Part shown: one piece after another, positions 12,422 through 24,589 of the stretch
Position numbering within the stretch: position 1 is the first letter of the stretch
Layout of the letters: each line of letters begins with the position of its first letter
Assembly: GCA_964030475.1 (NCBI GenBank)
Contig: CAXIPT010000001.1
Coordinates: forward strand, 2,765,075-2,829,074
Source: Tethya wilhelma
Lineage: Eukaryota; Porifera; Demospongiae; Tethyida; Tethyidae
Reading direction: 5' to 3'
Length of the DNA: 64,000 nt
Translations under genes and position numbers: made by a program
Notes under the pieces: model-generated
What the model was told of the DNA's origin: nothing
Seen by the model: the letters and a program-made list of their open reading frames with translations, nothing else
Databases searched by the model: none

Positions 12422-12759
12422 ACCAATGTCTGTTTAACGACCATTGCCATTGTCACCAGCATTGTTTACACGGTGCAACTTTTGAATGGTTGCATCAGCA
12501 AAAAGCCACAACGTCGCATCTGTGTGCGTGATCAGTGACATAATGGTGTTTTCGTGGGCGTGCTGTCACATGATGCTAAAACTCCAGATGTTGATTGCTG
12601 TACAACGCTGCAGAACTAAATTTAGCGATTACAGAAGACGTTCTGAGCAGAAAAGTATAAGAGAAGCTTGTGGGTGAGCTCCAGGACAACCTGCAAAGTC
12701 TTGACCACAACCTTTCTCACAATAACTAGTATTTACATAAAACTCAAGAGTAGTCTAGG
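12422..12759. promoter_or_regulatory. Divergent promoter between two ABHD paralogues
   Basis: This 338-base spacer separates the start codons of two outward-facing genes, so both promoters must lie here or nearby. I saw no clear TATA box. A short open frame (12486-12677) has no family resemblance and I do not call it a gene. Confidence 0.5.
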
Positions 12760-14351
12760 ATGGCAACTGCCGCAGTAGTAGAGCCACCAGTCAATGGACC
12801 CAGGTGGGTGGTTAGTGTCAAGAAATCTCATGTAGATGTCTGTTTGACCTAGAGGACATAATAGGATAATTAGGGTTTGATCTTGATTTGACCACAAACT
12901 TGTCTGTGGTTCCCCCTATTGCAGTTCTGGGTGGTTGTCATGGCTGCCATCATGGAGACCCACTTCTGATGAACGTCTTCAACAAGCCGAGAGGGAAGTC
13001 CTGAAAGGTGTGTAATAGAAAAACCATGTTTCATTTTAAGAGCACAATAATTTATGATCTGTCATTTGTCTATACTTTAGTTCTCACATCCGAATACAAA
13101 GAACTACATGTACCAGTGGATGAGGATGAAGAGGCATATGTACACACCATAGTGTTTGAGCCAGACAATCCACCATCATCTGAAGGAGAGGCAAAGATCC
13201 CTTTGGTTATGATCCATGGATTTGGTTGTGGTATTCCACAATACTACAAGAACTATGATCATCTTCATTCACATCGAAGACTCTATGCCATTGATCTTCC
13301 TGGCTTTGCTCGTAGCACAAGGGTCAAATTTATCAATGATGCTAAAGCGTGTGAGCAAAAATTTGTGGACTATCTTGAAAGATGGCGCCAAGGAGTAGGC
13401 TTGGAAAAGTTCATTCTTCTGGGACACAGTCTTGGTGCCTTTCTCTCGTGTGCCTACTCCATGCAGCACCCGTCTCGAGTCAGACATCTGATTCTCAATG
13501 ATCCTTGGGGCTTACCTGTGAAGCCTGATGAGGAGGGGCGGCCTAGTCCTCCAGAGAGGTTCAGACAGAAGAAGGTCCCTTTCTTTTTGGTGTCTGCAGT
13601 TGCATCATTCATGACACGATTCAACCCTCTGTCTCCTTTGAGAATAGCAGGACCGTTTGGTGAGCAGTTGTGTGTAACATGTGTATATTGTGTACTTTGA
13701 TGTGTGTGCCCTTTTCTTGTGGTGTTGGAGTAAATTCAAGTGACCGTCTGTCATTGTTTCTGATTCTACAGGACCTTATCTTGTTCATCGATTTAGACCT
13801 GATCTTGGACAAAAATTCAATGAGGATTTCTTGACTTATGTCTACCATTCCAATGCACAGAATCCAAGGTGAGAATCCACATGATTCCTGAATAGAAACA
13901 ATAGCTAACCATGCCATTGTTATGTGAGTATCATCACATTTCAAATGGCATGCCCAGCATTTCCTGTTCACTAATGATGGTCATATTTCCTTACAGTGGT
14001 GAAACCGCGTTCTCCTACATGCAAATTCCATTTGCCTGGGCCCGGCACCCTCTATTACCGAGAATAGGCACTGATCTGGACAGCAGTGTTCCCATCACTT
14101 TCATCTATGGCACTCGCTCGTGGATGGACAGCAGTTCAGGGGAAAGAGTGCAAGAGTATCGTTCTGATTCCTACGTTGACATCCAGTACGTGCACAGAGC
14201 AGGTCATCATGTACATGCTGAGAATCCTGAAGAGTTCAACGAAATTGTAAACGAGATATTGATAGTTGTGGACGAGGATCGTGACAGTGCTCCTCTGCCA
14301 CATGTTGACAGAGAAGTGACAGAAGAGGAGAATGAGAGATCAGAAGATTAA
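12760..14351 (+). CDS. ABHD4/ABHD5-type alpha/beta hydrolase (copy B)
   Basis: Five exons (12760-12803, 12925-13007, 13081-13659, 13772-13868, 13997-14351) give 385 residues. It shares the plan of copy A: N-terminal WLSWLPSWRPTSDE anchor motif, MIHGFGCG, GHSLGAFLSCAYSMQHPSR with the nucleophile serine, PWGLP, the RIAGPFG segment, YHSNAQNPS and HHVHAENPEEF with the catalytic His. In the HX4D position this copy has HVHAEN, so the acyltransferase-type Asp of copy A (HADQ) is replaced by Glu. The acidic C-terminal tail (EEENERSED) is not part of the fold. The intron positions match copy A, showing a duplication that kept the introns. Confidence 0.88.
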
Positions 14352-14799
14352 TGAGAGGATGCCCCTCTAATATTTGTGTTTTATTTATTTGTCAGTATTT
14401 GTTGTCCGATATGATCATGTCTAGTCAGTGTACGTTTCTATCTTGTTAGTGTCCAATTCACCAGTTGGAGATGCCACCATAATAGTCTTTGTACATATTT
14501 ATTGCATACACACTATCATGTGTAAGTAACAGCCCACGATTAAATCTATTTTACAAGTATTTGTCAAAAGATCAACAAATCTCTACATAGCTGAAATGGT
14601 CACTGCTTGCATGACGTTCCCGACTTTAGAAATAAACAGAGCACTGTCAGATAATGGTCACATTAATTTTGCTTCTGAAATAACTTCAGTACAGTTTTTA
14701 CACACAATCCTTATTACAAGCTAGGCTGAATAAAACACAATGTCATCCTGGTGCAGCATATGCATTGTATATACAGTGTTACACTTCTCAAGAGCTAGA
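14352..14799. other. 3' region between convergent genes
   Basis: This 448-base spacer lies between the stop codons of ABHD copy B (+) and the dynein light chain (-). It should contain both 3' UTRs. AATAAA-like stretches occur (for example near 14630 and 14730). No further gene is seen. Confidence 0.5.
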
Positions 14800-15378
14800 T
14801 TATGTTTGTGAAGGGTCTTGTACGACAATCAGAATATAATCTTTATCTGAAACACAAGAGTAGGATCATTAAAGTACACATGAGAGGCACCCACAGAGTC
14901 ACAACTAACTGCTATGGTACACAATACACTCACTCACCAGGGGCAATCATGATTTCATGCTTGTTGGTTCTAACACGAAGAAAAGACAAGTCGTTGGTTG
15001 GATCCAGATCACGAACAGTGCTCCTTGCCTTTGTAGTCAACTGCTGCATTAGAGTAGCATACTGTACAGTGGTAGCATTGTCCAGAGTGGTACGTATTGG
15101 TATGCCTAAAAAAAAAAATTGATTTATTTCCAATTAGAGCACACCAACATTGAATTGGCACCATAGACAGATAGATAGCTGACTTGAAGTTCCTATACCT
15201 TCCTGATTCACCACAATGACTCCAGTTACACCTTTGTGACCTTGAATTCTTTTCAACGTTTCCTCTACCTCACTCTAGACAAATACATTTTATACACATT
15301 AGAAACCTCGGTTTTCTGGTATCAAAAGTCTTTGGGCACCACTGATGGACAAAGACAGCACACAGTTGTACTTACCAT
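14800..15378 (-). CDS. DYNLRB1: Dynein light chain roadblock-type
   Basis: Four exons (15376-15378, 15199-15274, 14938-15105, 14800-14846) give 97 residues, the usual family length (96 in human). The first coding exon is only the ATG, a common feature of this gene. The protein matches roadblock over its whole length: [47 protein letters not shown] and the closing YILIVVQDP. Roadblock light chains dimerise and bind the dynein intermediate chain in cytoplasmic dynein-1 and in ciliary dyneins. It faces dolichol kinase across a 162-base divergent promoter. Confidence 0.95.
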
Positions 15379-15540
15379 GATTGAGTAGATCTCAGAACGG
15401 CACTATTATTGAAAGAAAACAACACAGAGAGGACGTTCAACCCCGTTACCATGGAAGCGATGACTAATTGCGGGATTTCCCCAAAGATGATGGGTGTGTG
15501 GCACTGAATCCAATTAACGCACACCTGTACTAGTCCGAGA
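15379..15540. promoter_or_regulatory. Divergent promoter, roadblock / dolichol kinase
   Basis: Only 162 bases separate the two start codons on opposite strands. No TATA box is evident. The arrangement implies a shared promoter region. Confidence 0.5.
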
Positions 15541-18205
15541 ATGCCCAAGCGACACAGGCAACAGCAGGGCTCCTCTGCAAGATCTCCAGAGTCTAGTCAC
15601 AATACTGCACGTGGAGGGTCTAACCATGCAGCTGATGAAGGCAGTGTGGGTCCGCAGAGAGTTAGTCTGAAAGATTTTGTGGAGGGTGTCAAGGGGAACC
15701 AACATAGGGTGATAGAGATGAGGATCATCTTGATATGCAGTTTAGGAGTATTTTCGAAAGTTCTCTTCTCTGAAGCATTAATGCAGAAAGAAGAGGAGTA
15801 TGGTGCTGTTACGTATGGGATACTAGCTTTTGCTGCCTGTAAGTAAAACTATGGGTAGTTATCCATCCCATTTATACATATTCACTGGCAATCTTTTTTT
15901 CTTCTTTTTTTTGCAGTGTCAGTTTTAATTGTTGTCTTCAATACATGGCTTGATTATTTTCCATCAAGATTGACTGACCCTGAGCCGAGGTATGAGTATA
16001 TCATAGTGCAGAATATCAATTCACTAATAGAGACATTTTGGTAATACATAGGGAAGCTGAAAGTCAAGGCATCCCTCTTGCTTGTCTCCTGCTACCAATG
16101 GTCTGTTGTGGTGGCTTGTACTGCTCTCTGTATTATGCTAAGCACCTTACTGGTGAGTGAATAAATGCAGATCTATTTGATATTGACCACCTTCCTATCT
16201 TTATTGCAGGAATACTAGCACTGTATTTGATAGTGTTGTGTTTGTGTAGTCTGTGTTCAATCATAGCCACACTGATACATTTTATTCCCTATCCTACCAA
16301 CATCACCATGTACAACTTTATATTGATCGGTGTGGTACTTGCTGCATACTATTGGCTTGAAGGTTAGGTGGAAAAGTGTACTCAAAAGTTGCTCAGTTCA
16401 ATTGTTGCTTATCTCCACAGTTTCATTTTGGATCACACTGCCTGCCCTGAGTCTATACAGTGCATTGGTACCTTGGTTTGTGTACGCTTTTCCAAATAGT
16501 TTTACATTTGGTGAATCAATGATCATTAGTCAGGGACTTGCTCTTATGCTGTGTGATACTGCAATGCAGCTGTTTAAGCTGGTGAGTTGCATAATTTACT
16601 TTTCATGGTTTGACTATAATTATGAAGTATTGTGTCTACAGTTTGGTTTCATAGATTTGCCTTCAGAGATGGATGTATTTCGCAGTGAATCTCTACTCTA
16701 TGTGGAGGTTAGAAGAGTCACATAATGTATACTTTTTCTCTAACAGTCTGTGATTGTTCATTCTTACTATCTCTGCACGTGTGTAGCTACTCACAACTGG
16801 TGTAATCATGTGCTGCCTGTTGCTGAGTCCAGCTCTTTACAAGCTCTCCAGTGCAAAGTGAGTCCTTGATCCATTGTGAGTACATGTGTAGCTACACTGT
16901 ATTCTGTCTTTCATTGTGTGTTCAGACACTTTTTCCAGAAGAAGTTTTGGTCAGGAACATTCATCCTCCTCTCTCTCAGTGTTGGGTTTATGTTGGTGCT
17001 ACCTTGGCTTCGAGAGCTCCTAGGAGGACATCACCCCATTCCTCTAGTGTTCAGCATCATGTTCAGTACCCCAGTCAGAGTAAGCTCAAGTTGTGGACCA
17101 TTTGGGAAACTGTGTCCTTTTATTGTTTTATGTTTCACCTTTAGCTTGTGTTAGTAGCGTACTGGCTCTTGGTGTCCATTGCGGCTGGAGTGGTGTTGAC
17201 TGCCCAGTCATCGACTGGAGCATGGGCTGTTCCGCTTAAAGCTAAAAAGTAATCTTGCATGCAATGGCTGTTACACATTACTGGTAGCAGTCTTTTGATA
17301 TGTTATTTCACACAAACACCTTCATGCTCACAGGCCGTCTTCTCTATGGATGCGCAAGTGGTTCCATTTGTTTGGTTTGCTAGTGTTTCTTCCTGGCATA
17401 GCACTTGATGCTGACTTTATCAGTTTTGCAGCCTCACTGGTTTTCTTCCTCTTCCTTGTAGCAGAGGTACAAGTCATTATCTGCGCATAGCACTTCATTG
17501 TAACATTGTGCTGTTACTTTCAGCTTTGTCGTTACTTTCTTATGTGGCCTTTTGGAGACACCCTCCACCAGTTGTTGAAACCTCTCTTGGATTCCCGAGA
17601 CTCTGGACCCATCGTTGTTTCCCACCTCTACCTCTTTCTTGGATTCTCCCTCCCACTCTGGCTCTATCCCATTCACGATTACTCTTCAGGTATATTATTA
17701 TGTGTTACAGCACATACTGAACAGCAAATCTATGCTTCCTACAGCTTCGAAACTGAGTATGTATTCTGGTGTGTTGGCTCTTGGTATTGGAGATGCTATT
17801 GCTGCTGTCTCTGGCAAAATAATGGGAAAGGTCAAGTGGCCAGGTACAATATGCTTATATTTTGGGGTTTCCTCAGTTTTTGAGAACATTTTGCACTCAA
17901 AATGAAGGTACCAAGAAGACAGTTGAAGGGACTCTTATGTCAGTGCTGACTCAGTTGTTGGGGGTACTCCTCATAGTTCTCATAGGTACACACTATAAAG
18001 CACTAGGTCTTTCTTATGATTTATTGCAAGTTTCCCATTCTTAACATGTATAGATCCTCACATTACATTTTTCACTGGAAGTCAGTGGGCTATACTTGGT
18101 GGTACTATAGTCATCACAGCAGCTATGGAGGCTTACACGTGGCAAGTGGACAATCTCATTCTAGGCATCTTTCAATTTGGACTGCTAGTTTCATTTCTAC
18201 ATTAA
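15541..18205 (+). CDS. DOLK: Dolichol kinase, multi-pass ER membrane protein
   Basis: Fourteen exons join to 602 residues: 15541-15838, 15917-15989, 16052-16152, 16210-16362, 16421-16581, 16642-16707, 16787-16857, 16926-17079, 17145-17248, 17334-17466, 17524-17689, 17745-17843, 17908-17985, 18054-18205. A hydrophilic N-terminus of ~60 residues precedes many hydrophobic segments. The last three exons carry the signature region: LALGIGDAIAAVSGKIMGK, then KWPGTKKTVEGT (CTP-binding site of the polyprenol kinase family) and AYTWQVDNLILG. The enzyme phosphorylates dolichol with CTP, making the carrier for N-glycosylation, O-mannosylation and GPI anchors. Human DOLK is 538 residues; the extra length lies mainly in the N-terminal part. 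Confidence 0.9.
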
Positions 18206-18415
18206 AATTTGAGTTTTTCACTATAATAATGTAATTATAAAGTTATTTCATCAGAAGTCTGAAATTGAATGTGGATAGCATGAACACAATCACAACTCAC
18301 TCAAACTGTTGTAAACAATCATTATTAGAGTTTTTACTAGCATTTCTCAATGAAGACTAAACTTCCAGTGTATGGAAGTGAATACTATTTATAATATTTT
18401 ACTACCGTATTTTGT

Positions 18416-19782
18416 TCACTTCCAGTACTTTTTGTAGATAATAAATCCTAGTCCCACAGCAAGCACTGCCACAGCCAGAGCTGGTAGTACCGTTTTCATA
18501 TTACAGTATCTAGAAATAATATGGGAGAGATCAAAGACAAGACAATAGCATAGTCCATGACTCAATATTTACAAGTACAGTACAAGTTACTTACAAATAA
18601 TCATACAAATTGGAATCATAAAGCTGACAGGCTTGGGACAAGAAGACAATGTAGCATGTCGCTATAGAGCACTTGCGCTATTGCAGATACATTACACAAC
18701 ATACATAGCAATATGACAGCTGTCAATCACAAGCCTAGTGCCCCAGACTCCTCCTCTTTGCATAATAATTCTTTACGAAAAAATACTCAAAAGGGAAGTA
18801 TCCGGAAATGAAGCTACTCAATCATTTTGTTTCACAAAATCTATATACTTCTGTGAGAGAAAAAATCTTGATTTAGAAACACTTGGTCTTGCAATGGTGC
18901 TCACGTCACTTGCAAGTGCTCTATATCTTTCTGCAAGACCACCCATCACCAGCATTACCTTACATTACAATATTCACATGTAGCTACATCACTCCATGAG
19001 GTGTCATTGAAGAGAACAAAAGTTCAAACAATTACCGTCTCTGCGATCTATAGCATCACTATGTGCATGCACATAAGATGATTATATAACAGACACTGTG
19101 TACAACCTTATGCCAAGGAATGTTTGTAGAATTACACACCCTAATCTTGCATAACTTAACTGGGTTCTTTTACTACTACACAAATTGTACAATTCATACT
19201 ATACGGTGTATGTTCTTACGAGTTGGGGCTGGTGCTACTGTGACTGGAAGTCGAGCTGCTATCGGAAGATTTTGGGAGTGCAGTTCCAATGAGATATTTA
19301 CTTCTCAACTCAATGGCATCTGGCGAGTGACCAACATCATCAAAGGCCGAGGTAGCATCAGTACCTAAAGGGGAAAGAAACTATGCCTGATATTGTTTCT
19401 TTGAACAAGCTACGTATTGAGCTCGGCCTCCACACACATATAGACTTAACATGTATGAACATTTTTTGAGTGAAACTTTATATGAAGTGTCACTTCAATA
19501 CTCCTTAGGCTGGTATAGATCTGACTACTAAAATTAATTATAATATATTGAATCTATTTACACTCACCAGCATTCTCTTGAAGCACCTCTTCACCACCAG
19601 GGTGCTACAGTGAGAGAAGAACACAACATGTGACCATTTTTGAGCTAAAATATCCAAACCATTTTTAATACCTCTGCTCTGAACTTGGTTACATCGTACA
19701 CTTTGTTATTAATGACTATCCACATAGATTCCGGAGTAGAATGCTTCGAAATTTCTTCCCATGTGTAACTTGGCAAGGCCAT
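18416..19782 (-). CDS. Cytochrome b5, tail-anchored (copy 1)
   Basis: Four exons (19672-19782, 19568-19604, 19220-19364, 18416-18509) give 128 residues. The heme domain begins YTWEEISKHS and has both axial His motifs, HPGGEEVL in the short second exon and VGHSPDA in the third. A Ser-rich linker precedes the last exon, which codes one hydrophobic helix (VLPALAVAVLAVGLGFIIY) and a short basic tail, as expected for an ER or outer-mitochondrial tail anchor. Reading phase across the 710-base last intron is consistent. Cytochrome b5 passes electrons to desaturases and P450s. It lies tail to tail with dolichol kinase and upstream of its paralogue. Confidence 0.92.
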
Positions 19783-19979
19783 CTTCAAATCGTGCGTACG
19801 TACTACTTTATAGCTGAGCTGCTAGACTAATGAGCCTCTAACAAAACGAGTACATACACACTGCTCTGGAGTACACATGCACATGAACCCCTACGCCATT
19901 TGCGCATGCTCAATGACACGCCCACTGGCAAAATAAAATTCACTCAAACAAAAAACAACAGATTCTAAACTAATCATCA

Positions 19980-20862
19980 TTAGCTGAAGTTTTGAACAGC
20001 ATAATAAACAATAATGGCTAATAGAATCAACAGTAGAGCTGGATACACCCAACTATTTCCACTTCCTTCAGGCGCATTAGGAGAGCTGTTTTGCTGCAGT
20101 ACAAAGAAAAGCACTTATAACACAATTGTACACAACCAAATTACAATAGCTACTTAGGAAGTGTCACATGATCCACCCAATGTAGTGACAATTTGTGTCT
20201 CACTTTAACTTTCTTAGATGCAGGTTCAGTGACTTCTCCAATAAGGTACTTCTCTTGTGTCTCTCTGGCGTCTGGTGAATGACCAACATCTTCAAATGCC
20301 TCCGTTGCATCTTTACCTGGACACAAATATAGTTGCTATGGTCAGCAAACACCCGTGTGGAGAGCACACACATGCAGGCACACATCACAGTCGAGTCTAG
20401 AGGTCAGCCTCTTATTACGCATACAGGAAAGAAATTAGTTTTAATATTATCGTATAAAGTACCACTTAATAATAATCATAATCTTTGAGAGGCAAGTTTT
20501 TGGCATGTCAAAAATTACATCTGGCACATATTTGGAGGGGTGCCTATAGCTATGATAGTATAATTTGTGAAGTCAACCTACACAGTGTGACTACTGATTC
20601 AAGGTCAAATTATGGTAAATTCAATGTCTCACCTGCTTGTTCTAAGAGAACCTCCTCTCCACCAGGATGCTATATCGGATATCAAGTAAACATATTTTCA
20701 GTTTAATTAAGAATAAGAGGGAGGACAGCATACCTCTTCCATGAACTTGGTGACATCATATACTTTATCATGAACTACCAACCAAAGAGATTCTGAAGAG
20801 CTGTGTTTAGCTACCTCTTCCCAACTGTATTTGGGCAGGGTTTTCTTTTCACTCTCGGACAT
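19980..20862 (-). CDS. Cytochrome b5, tail-anchored (copy 2)
   Basis: Four exons (20734-20862, 20633-20669, 20204-20316, 19980-20093) give 130 residues. It is organised like copy 1, with exon 2 exactly 37 bases in both. It shows [21 protein letters not shown] and VGHSPDA heme ligands, a short linker and a C-terminal hydrophobic helix ([18 protein letters not shown]). The shared exon plan shows tandem duplication; the linker and anchor have diverged most, which may send the copies to different membranes. Confidence 0.92.
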
Positions 20863-21566
20863 CTTGACGTGCACTCCTTTTGGAAAGTTAGCTGAGAGCT
20901 GAGTGAAAGGTCAAGCTCAGAAGGCCAAGGTCAACTCAGAGGTCAACTAATGGGAACTGAGTCATCAGAAATTCGGAATGGAATCCATCTATTTGCAGAA
21001 CCCGGTACCCGAATCTGGATATCCATAGATCAAAAAAACCAAAAAACCGCATGGGTGCGCGTGCCGCACCCCGCCGGGCCCAGGACGCGCGCGACGTTTG
21101 TGGGTGTGCGGTAGGCGTTGCATATTCACGAACTAATAATTATCACTTAATTTCTCTGTGGTGTTTTCCACCCTCAAACCCGTGACTCTGTTCGATACGC
21201 AATTTGACTCACTAAGCCAAGGTAAGTCTAAAACATTGGGATTGCAGAGAAGCTCTCCCTACAATAGGTAGATCCTAGATAAAGTATTATCTATAGAGAT
21301 CTATAAACCTCTTCTGACAATGTCTTTGTACTATGACTGTGTTGTACCTTATGCTGTTATGACTATAAAATTAATCAGTCTGACATGCATGAATACTATT
21401 ATTAATTTTACTATCAAAAAATAAGTCAGCTTGCTAGAAGCCTGTGTATACCTGAGTGGCCACAGTACAGGGTGTCAATTATCTGTGGTGGGTAAAATTA
21501 TACGAATTCCTGGTCTAATTGTGTAGCGTAATAAATTACAGCTGTTGCATCATCACGATACAGATC
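20863..21566. other. Intergenic, with a GC-rich CpG-dense block
   Basis: This 704-base spacer separates cytochrome b5 copy 2 (-) from the first aminotransferase (+). A short stretch around 21045-21115 is strikingly rich in G, C and CpG in an otherwise AT-rich region. The segment 21165-21230 has weak tRNA-like A- and B-box resemblance but no credible cloverleaf. No protein-coding gene is seen. Confidence 0.5.
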
Positions 21567-23652
21567 ATGAATGGTGCTCCACTTTCCAAGCGTCAAAAAC
21601 TCGACAATTGGATTGTCAAAGGGTCTCGGGAGTCCCATTATTGTGTGAATCCTGTCCGATCATGTGACGAACTCTACTTCACTGAAGCCAAAGAACTCAG
21701 AGACAAGAGCAAAGAATTTATCCAACTGTCCATTGGTATGTCATCATTCAGTCAGTCTTGGTGTATAGCACATGTTGTTGCATGTACATGTGTGTTTGTG
21801 ATCGATGCACAGGTGATCCGGCAAGAAGTTCTGAGCTGCCACCTCATCCTGCCGTGAGTGAAGCTGTGAAACGTGTTCTTGATGAAGGCAAGTACAATGG
21901 TTATGCCAACTCTTCAGGAATTCTTGAAGCTAAAGTAGCACTGGCCAAGGAATATAGTAGGCCTGGTGCTGAAATTGACCCTAAAGTGAGTTGAACTCGT
22001 AGCCTGGAATGTATGTACCATCTGTGCCGTGAATACTGCTATTATGACTGATAGCCAAATGTTTAATAAACATTGATTGCAATTACAATTCTATGTATGT
22101 ACATAGAATGTGATACTAGCCAGTGCCATCAGTGGAGCACTAGAGATGTCCTGTGCTGTGCTCTCTAATCCTGGTCAGAACATCCTTGTCCCAAGCCCAG
22201 CCTTTGGTCTGTACAAGTGTCATGCTGAAGCTAGAGGAGTCAAACTCAAACTTTACTCACTTTTGGTATGGATGAACTTTGCAACCAATGTCACCAATGT
22301 TGTGAATATGAAGTCCTTTTTATGCTCTATTGTAATAATTGTAGATCAACATGCACTTGCACTTGTTCGTTTTCTCCTTACAGCCAGAGAAAAACTGGGA
22401 GATAGATCTTGAAGATATGGAGCGGTTGATTGATCAAGACACAGCTTGTATTCTGATTGTGAATCCTAGCAACCCATGTGGCTCTGTTTACTCAAGAGAC
22501 CACATCAAAGCCATACTGGCCATTGCTGAGAGACATCAGGTGCCCATCGTTGCTGATGAAACCTATGATGGAATGGTAAGTTGATGTACCAAAGAAGACC
22601 ATAATATTTTGTATCATATATGCATACGTATGTGTTCTTATTCTTCTACTTGTGTTTGTCACGGTCAAGGTGTTTACAGGAAAAGAATTTGTTGCAATGG
22701 CCTCTCTTTCTGAGAATGTTCCCATCTTATCGTGTGGAGGGTTGTCCAAGAAGTACATGGTACCGGGATGGAGACTGGGGTGGATCTTTATTCATGACAG
22801 AAATGATGCTTTCAAGGATGAGGTGAGTAGTTTGTACATCCATATTCCTGAAACAACATCAGGTTCTACTGTATCATTATACCATTAGCCATTACATAAC
22901 ATTAATCTAGTACTGGGCAGCTGGGGTGTATACGTGGCAGTGTTTTCATGGGATGTGTCTTATCTATTCCCAGGTTACTCCAGGTCTTGGTAGACTAGCC
23001 ATGAAACTGTTGGGCCCCTGTACACTAATACAAGCAGCATTGGCTGACATTTTCAAGAATGTGCCCCAAGAGTATCACCAACGGAATCTCAGACTATTTG
23101 AGACGAATGCCACCATCTGTTATGACCATCTCAAAGATGTGCCAGGCATTACCCCTGTGATGCCAGCTGGTGCCATGTATATGATGGTATGCTCTTGCAC
23201 TGTTTGACCACCTGCATAATAATAATATGCTTGACATTCTCCTCTTCTGTTTTTACTTCACTTGTCTCTTTTAGGTGACAATTGATTTAGCAAGTTTTCC
23301 TGAGTATGATGATGATGTTGATTTCACAAAGGCTCTGTTGATTGAGCAGAGTGTCTTTTGTCTGCCTGGAAAGGTAGCTTATATAAGTGGTCCAAAATGT
23401 ATAGAACATGTAATTATTGTAGCCTCATAAACCAGGCCATCCCCCACTATGTTTATATATGCATCCTTGATTACAGACTCTGAATTTTCACGCATTCACA
23501 CTCATTCAAATTTACAGGCATTCTTGTCAACTGGTTGCTTCAGAATCTGTTTGATCATGTCAGGCAATGTAATCTCCACTGCATGCCAGAGAATAGCTGA
23601 GTTTTGCAGAACCCACTATATTTCTGGTGAACCACTCACAGAGAGCTCATAA
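21567..23652 (+). CDS. TAT: Tyrosine-aminotransferase-like enzyme (copy 1 of 3)
   Basis: Eight exons (21567-21735, 21813-21985, 22107-22265, 22384-22575, 22670-22822, 22974-23186, 23275-23373, 23518-23652) give 430 residues. It is a fold-type I PLP aminotransferase: [26 protein letters not shown] and the PLP-lysine motif GGLSKKYMVPGWRLGW, all typical of tyrosine aminotransferases and related TAT/alanine enzymes. The reaction is tyrosine + 2-oxoglutarate to 4-hydroxyphenylpyruvate + glutamate. The N-terminus contains a short KRQK basic patch. It is the most diverged of the three tandem copies: its active-site segment reads ADETYDGM where the others have ADEVYAGM. True substrate is uncertain. 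Confidence 0.88.
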
Positions 23653-23685
23653 TAATTTTGTCTCATGTGTTAATTGCGCTATTTA

Positions 23686-23732
<47 letters not shown>

Positions 23733-24017
23733 TTGTCATGGTTCCTTTATTCCCACCATAGTCTGGCTGGCAAGACTCTTATTTATTGATTGTATCACAG
23801 AATAATTAGCAAAGTTATAACATTTGTCATTGTTACCGCATAAGGAGTATTAAACTTTTAACTCACTCGTGATACTATTATGATCAACTCATCATGAGAA
23901 TTAGAAGATATTATTGGTGGGAGGGGCTGGAGGTGTGACTTGCAACACCCACAGCTGTAAAGGTACAGCCGAGTACTAGCTAGCTTGACAACGTCACCTC
24001 TCAGCAAGCCTAGCTAC
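23653..24017. repeat. Spacer with (GT)n microsatellite, 23691-23731
   Basis: About 20 uninterrupted GT units lie just downstream of the first aminotransferase, followed by AT-rich sequence up to the next gene. No other feature is seen. Confidence 0.85.
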
Positions 24018-24554
24018 ATGTATGCTGTCCGCTGCTGGCCCTTACTCTCCCTCTGTCCTTCTCGGCTTGTACAGAGATCTGTAATAATGGCAGGAGTTCA
24101 CTCTACAGCAAGTGACCAAGAGACAGTCCAGGGATCATGGGTCCTCCCAGTGGCTGCATCCAGAGAATCACTAGGATGTACCAACCCCATTCGTCAACTC
24201 GTTGAGAATAAGTTTGCGGATTCCATAAAGAGCTGTGATAAGGAGCTCTACAGGCTGGGCATTGGTTAAAATCATATAATTTTTTACACAATTACATTCA
24301 TAAACATGACATGCCATTATTGTGGCTTGAGTAACTGAATACAGTCTCTCTTTGTTTGTGAGACCATGCATGTTAACCCTGCCCAGGAGACCCAGCTGTA
24401 TTTGGAAACTTGAATCCACCTCCGGAGTTGGTGGCTGCTGTACAGAAATCATTAGAAACAACTGGAGCTGGTTATGCTCACTCTGCTGGACTGGAATTAA
24501 CAAGACGAGCTGTGGCTGAGTTTTGTTCTGTTAAAGACCATCGTCTTACCGAAA

Positions 24555-24589
<35 letters not shown>

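Noticed and set aside
12486..12677. 63-codon open frame in the divergent ABHD promoter
   Set aside because: No family resemblance, no splice context, and length expected by chance.
13621..13971. 116-codon open frame antisense to ABHD copy B
   Set aside because: It runs antisense across an exon and two introns; its sequence resembles no protein and is explained as a shadow frame.
21165..21240. tRNA-like segment on the minus strand (A-box and B-box resemblance)
   Set aside because: The T-arm and acceptor stems do not pair and no anticodon arm can be drawn. At most it is a tRNA-derived SINE remnant.
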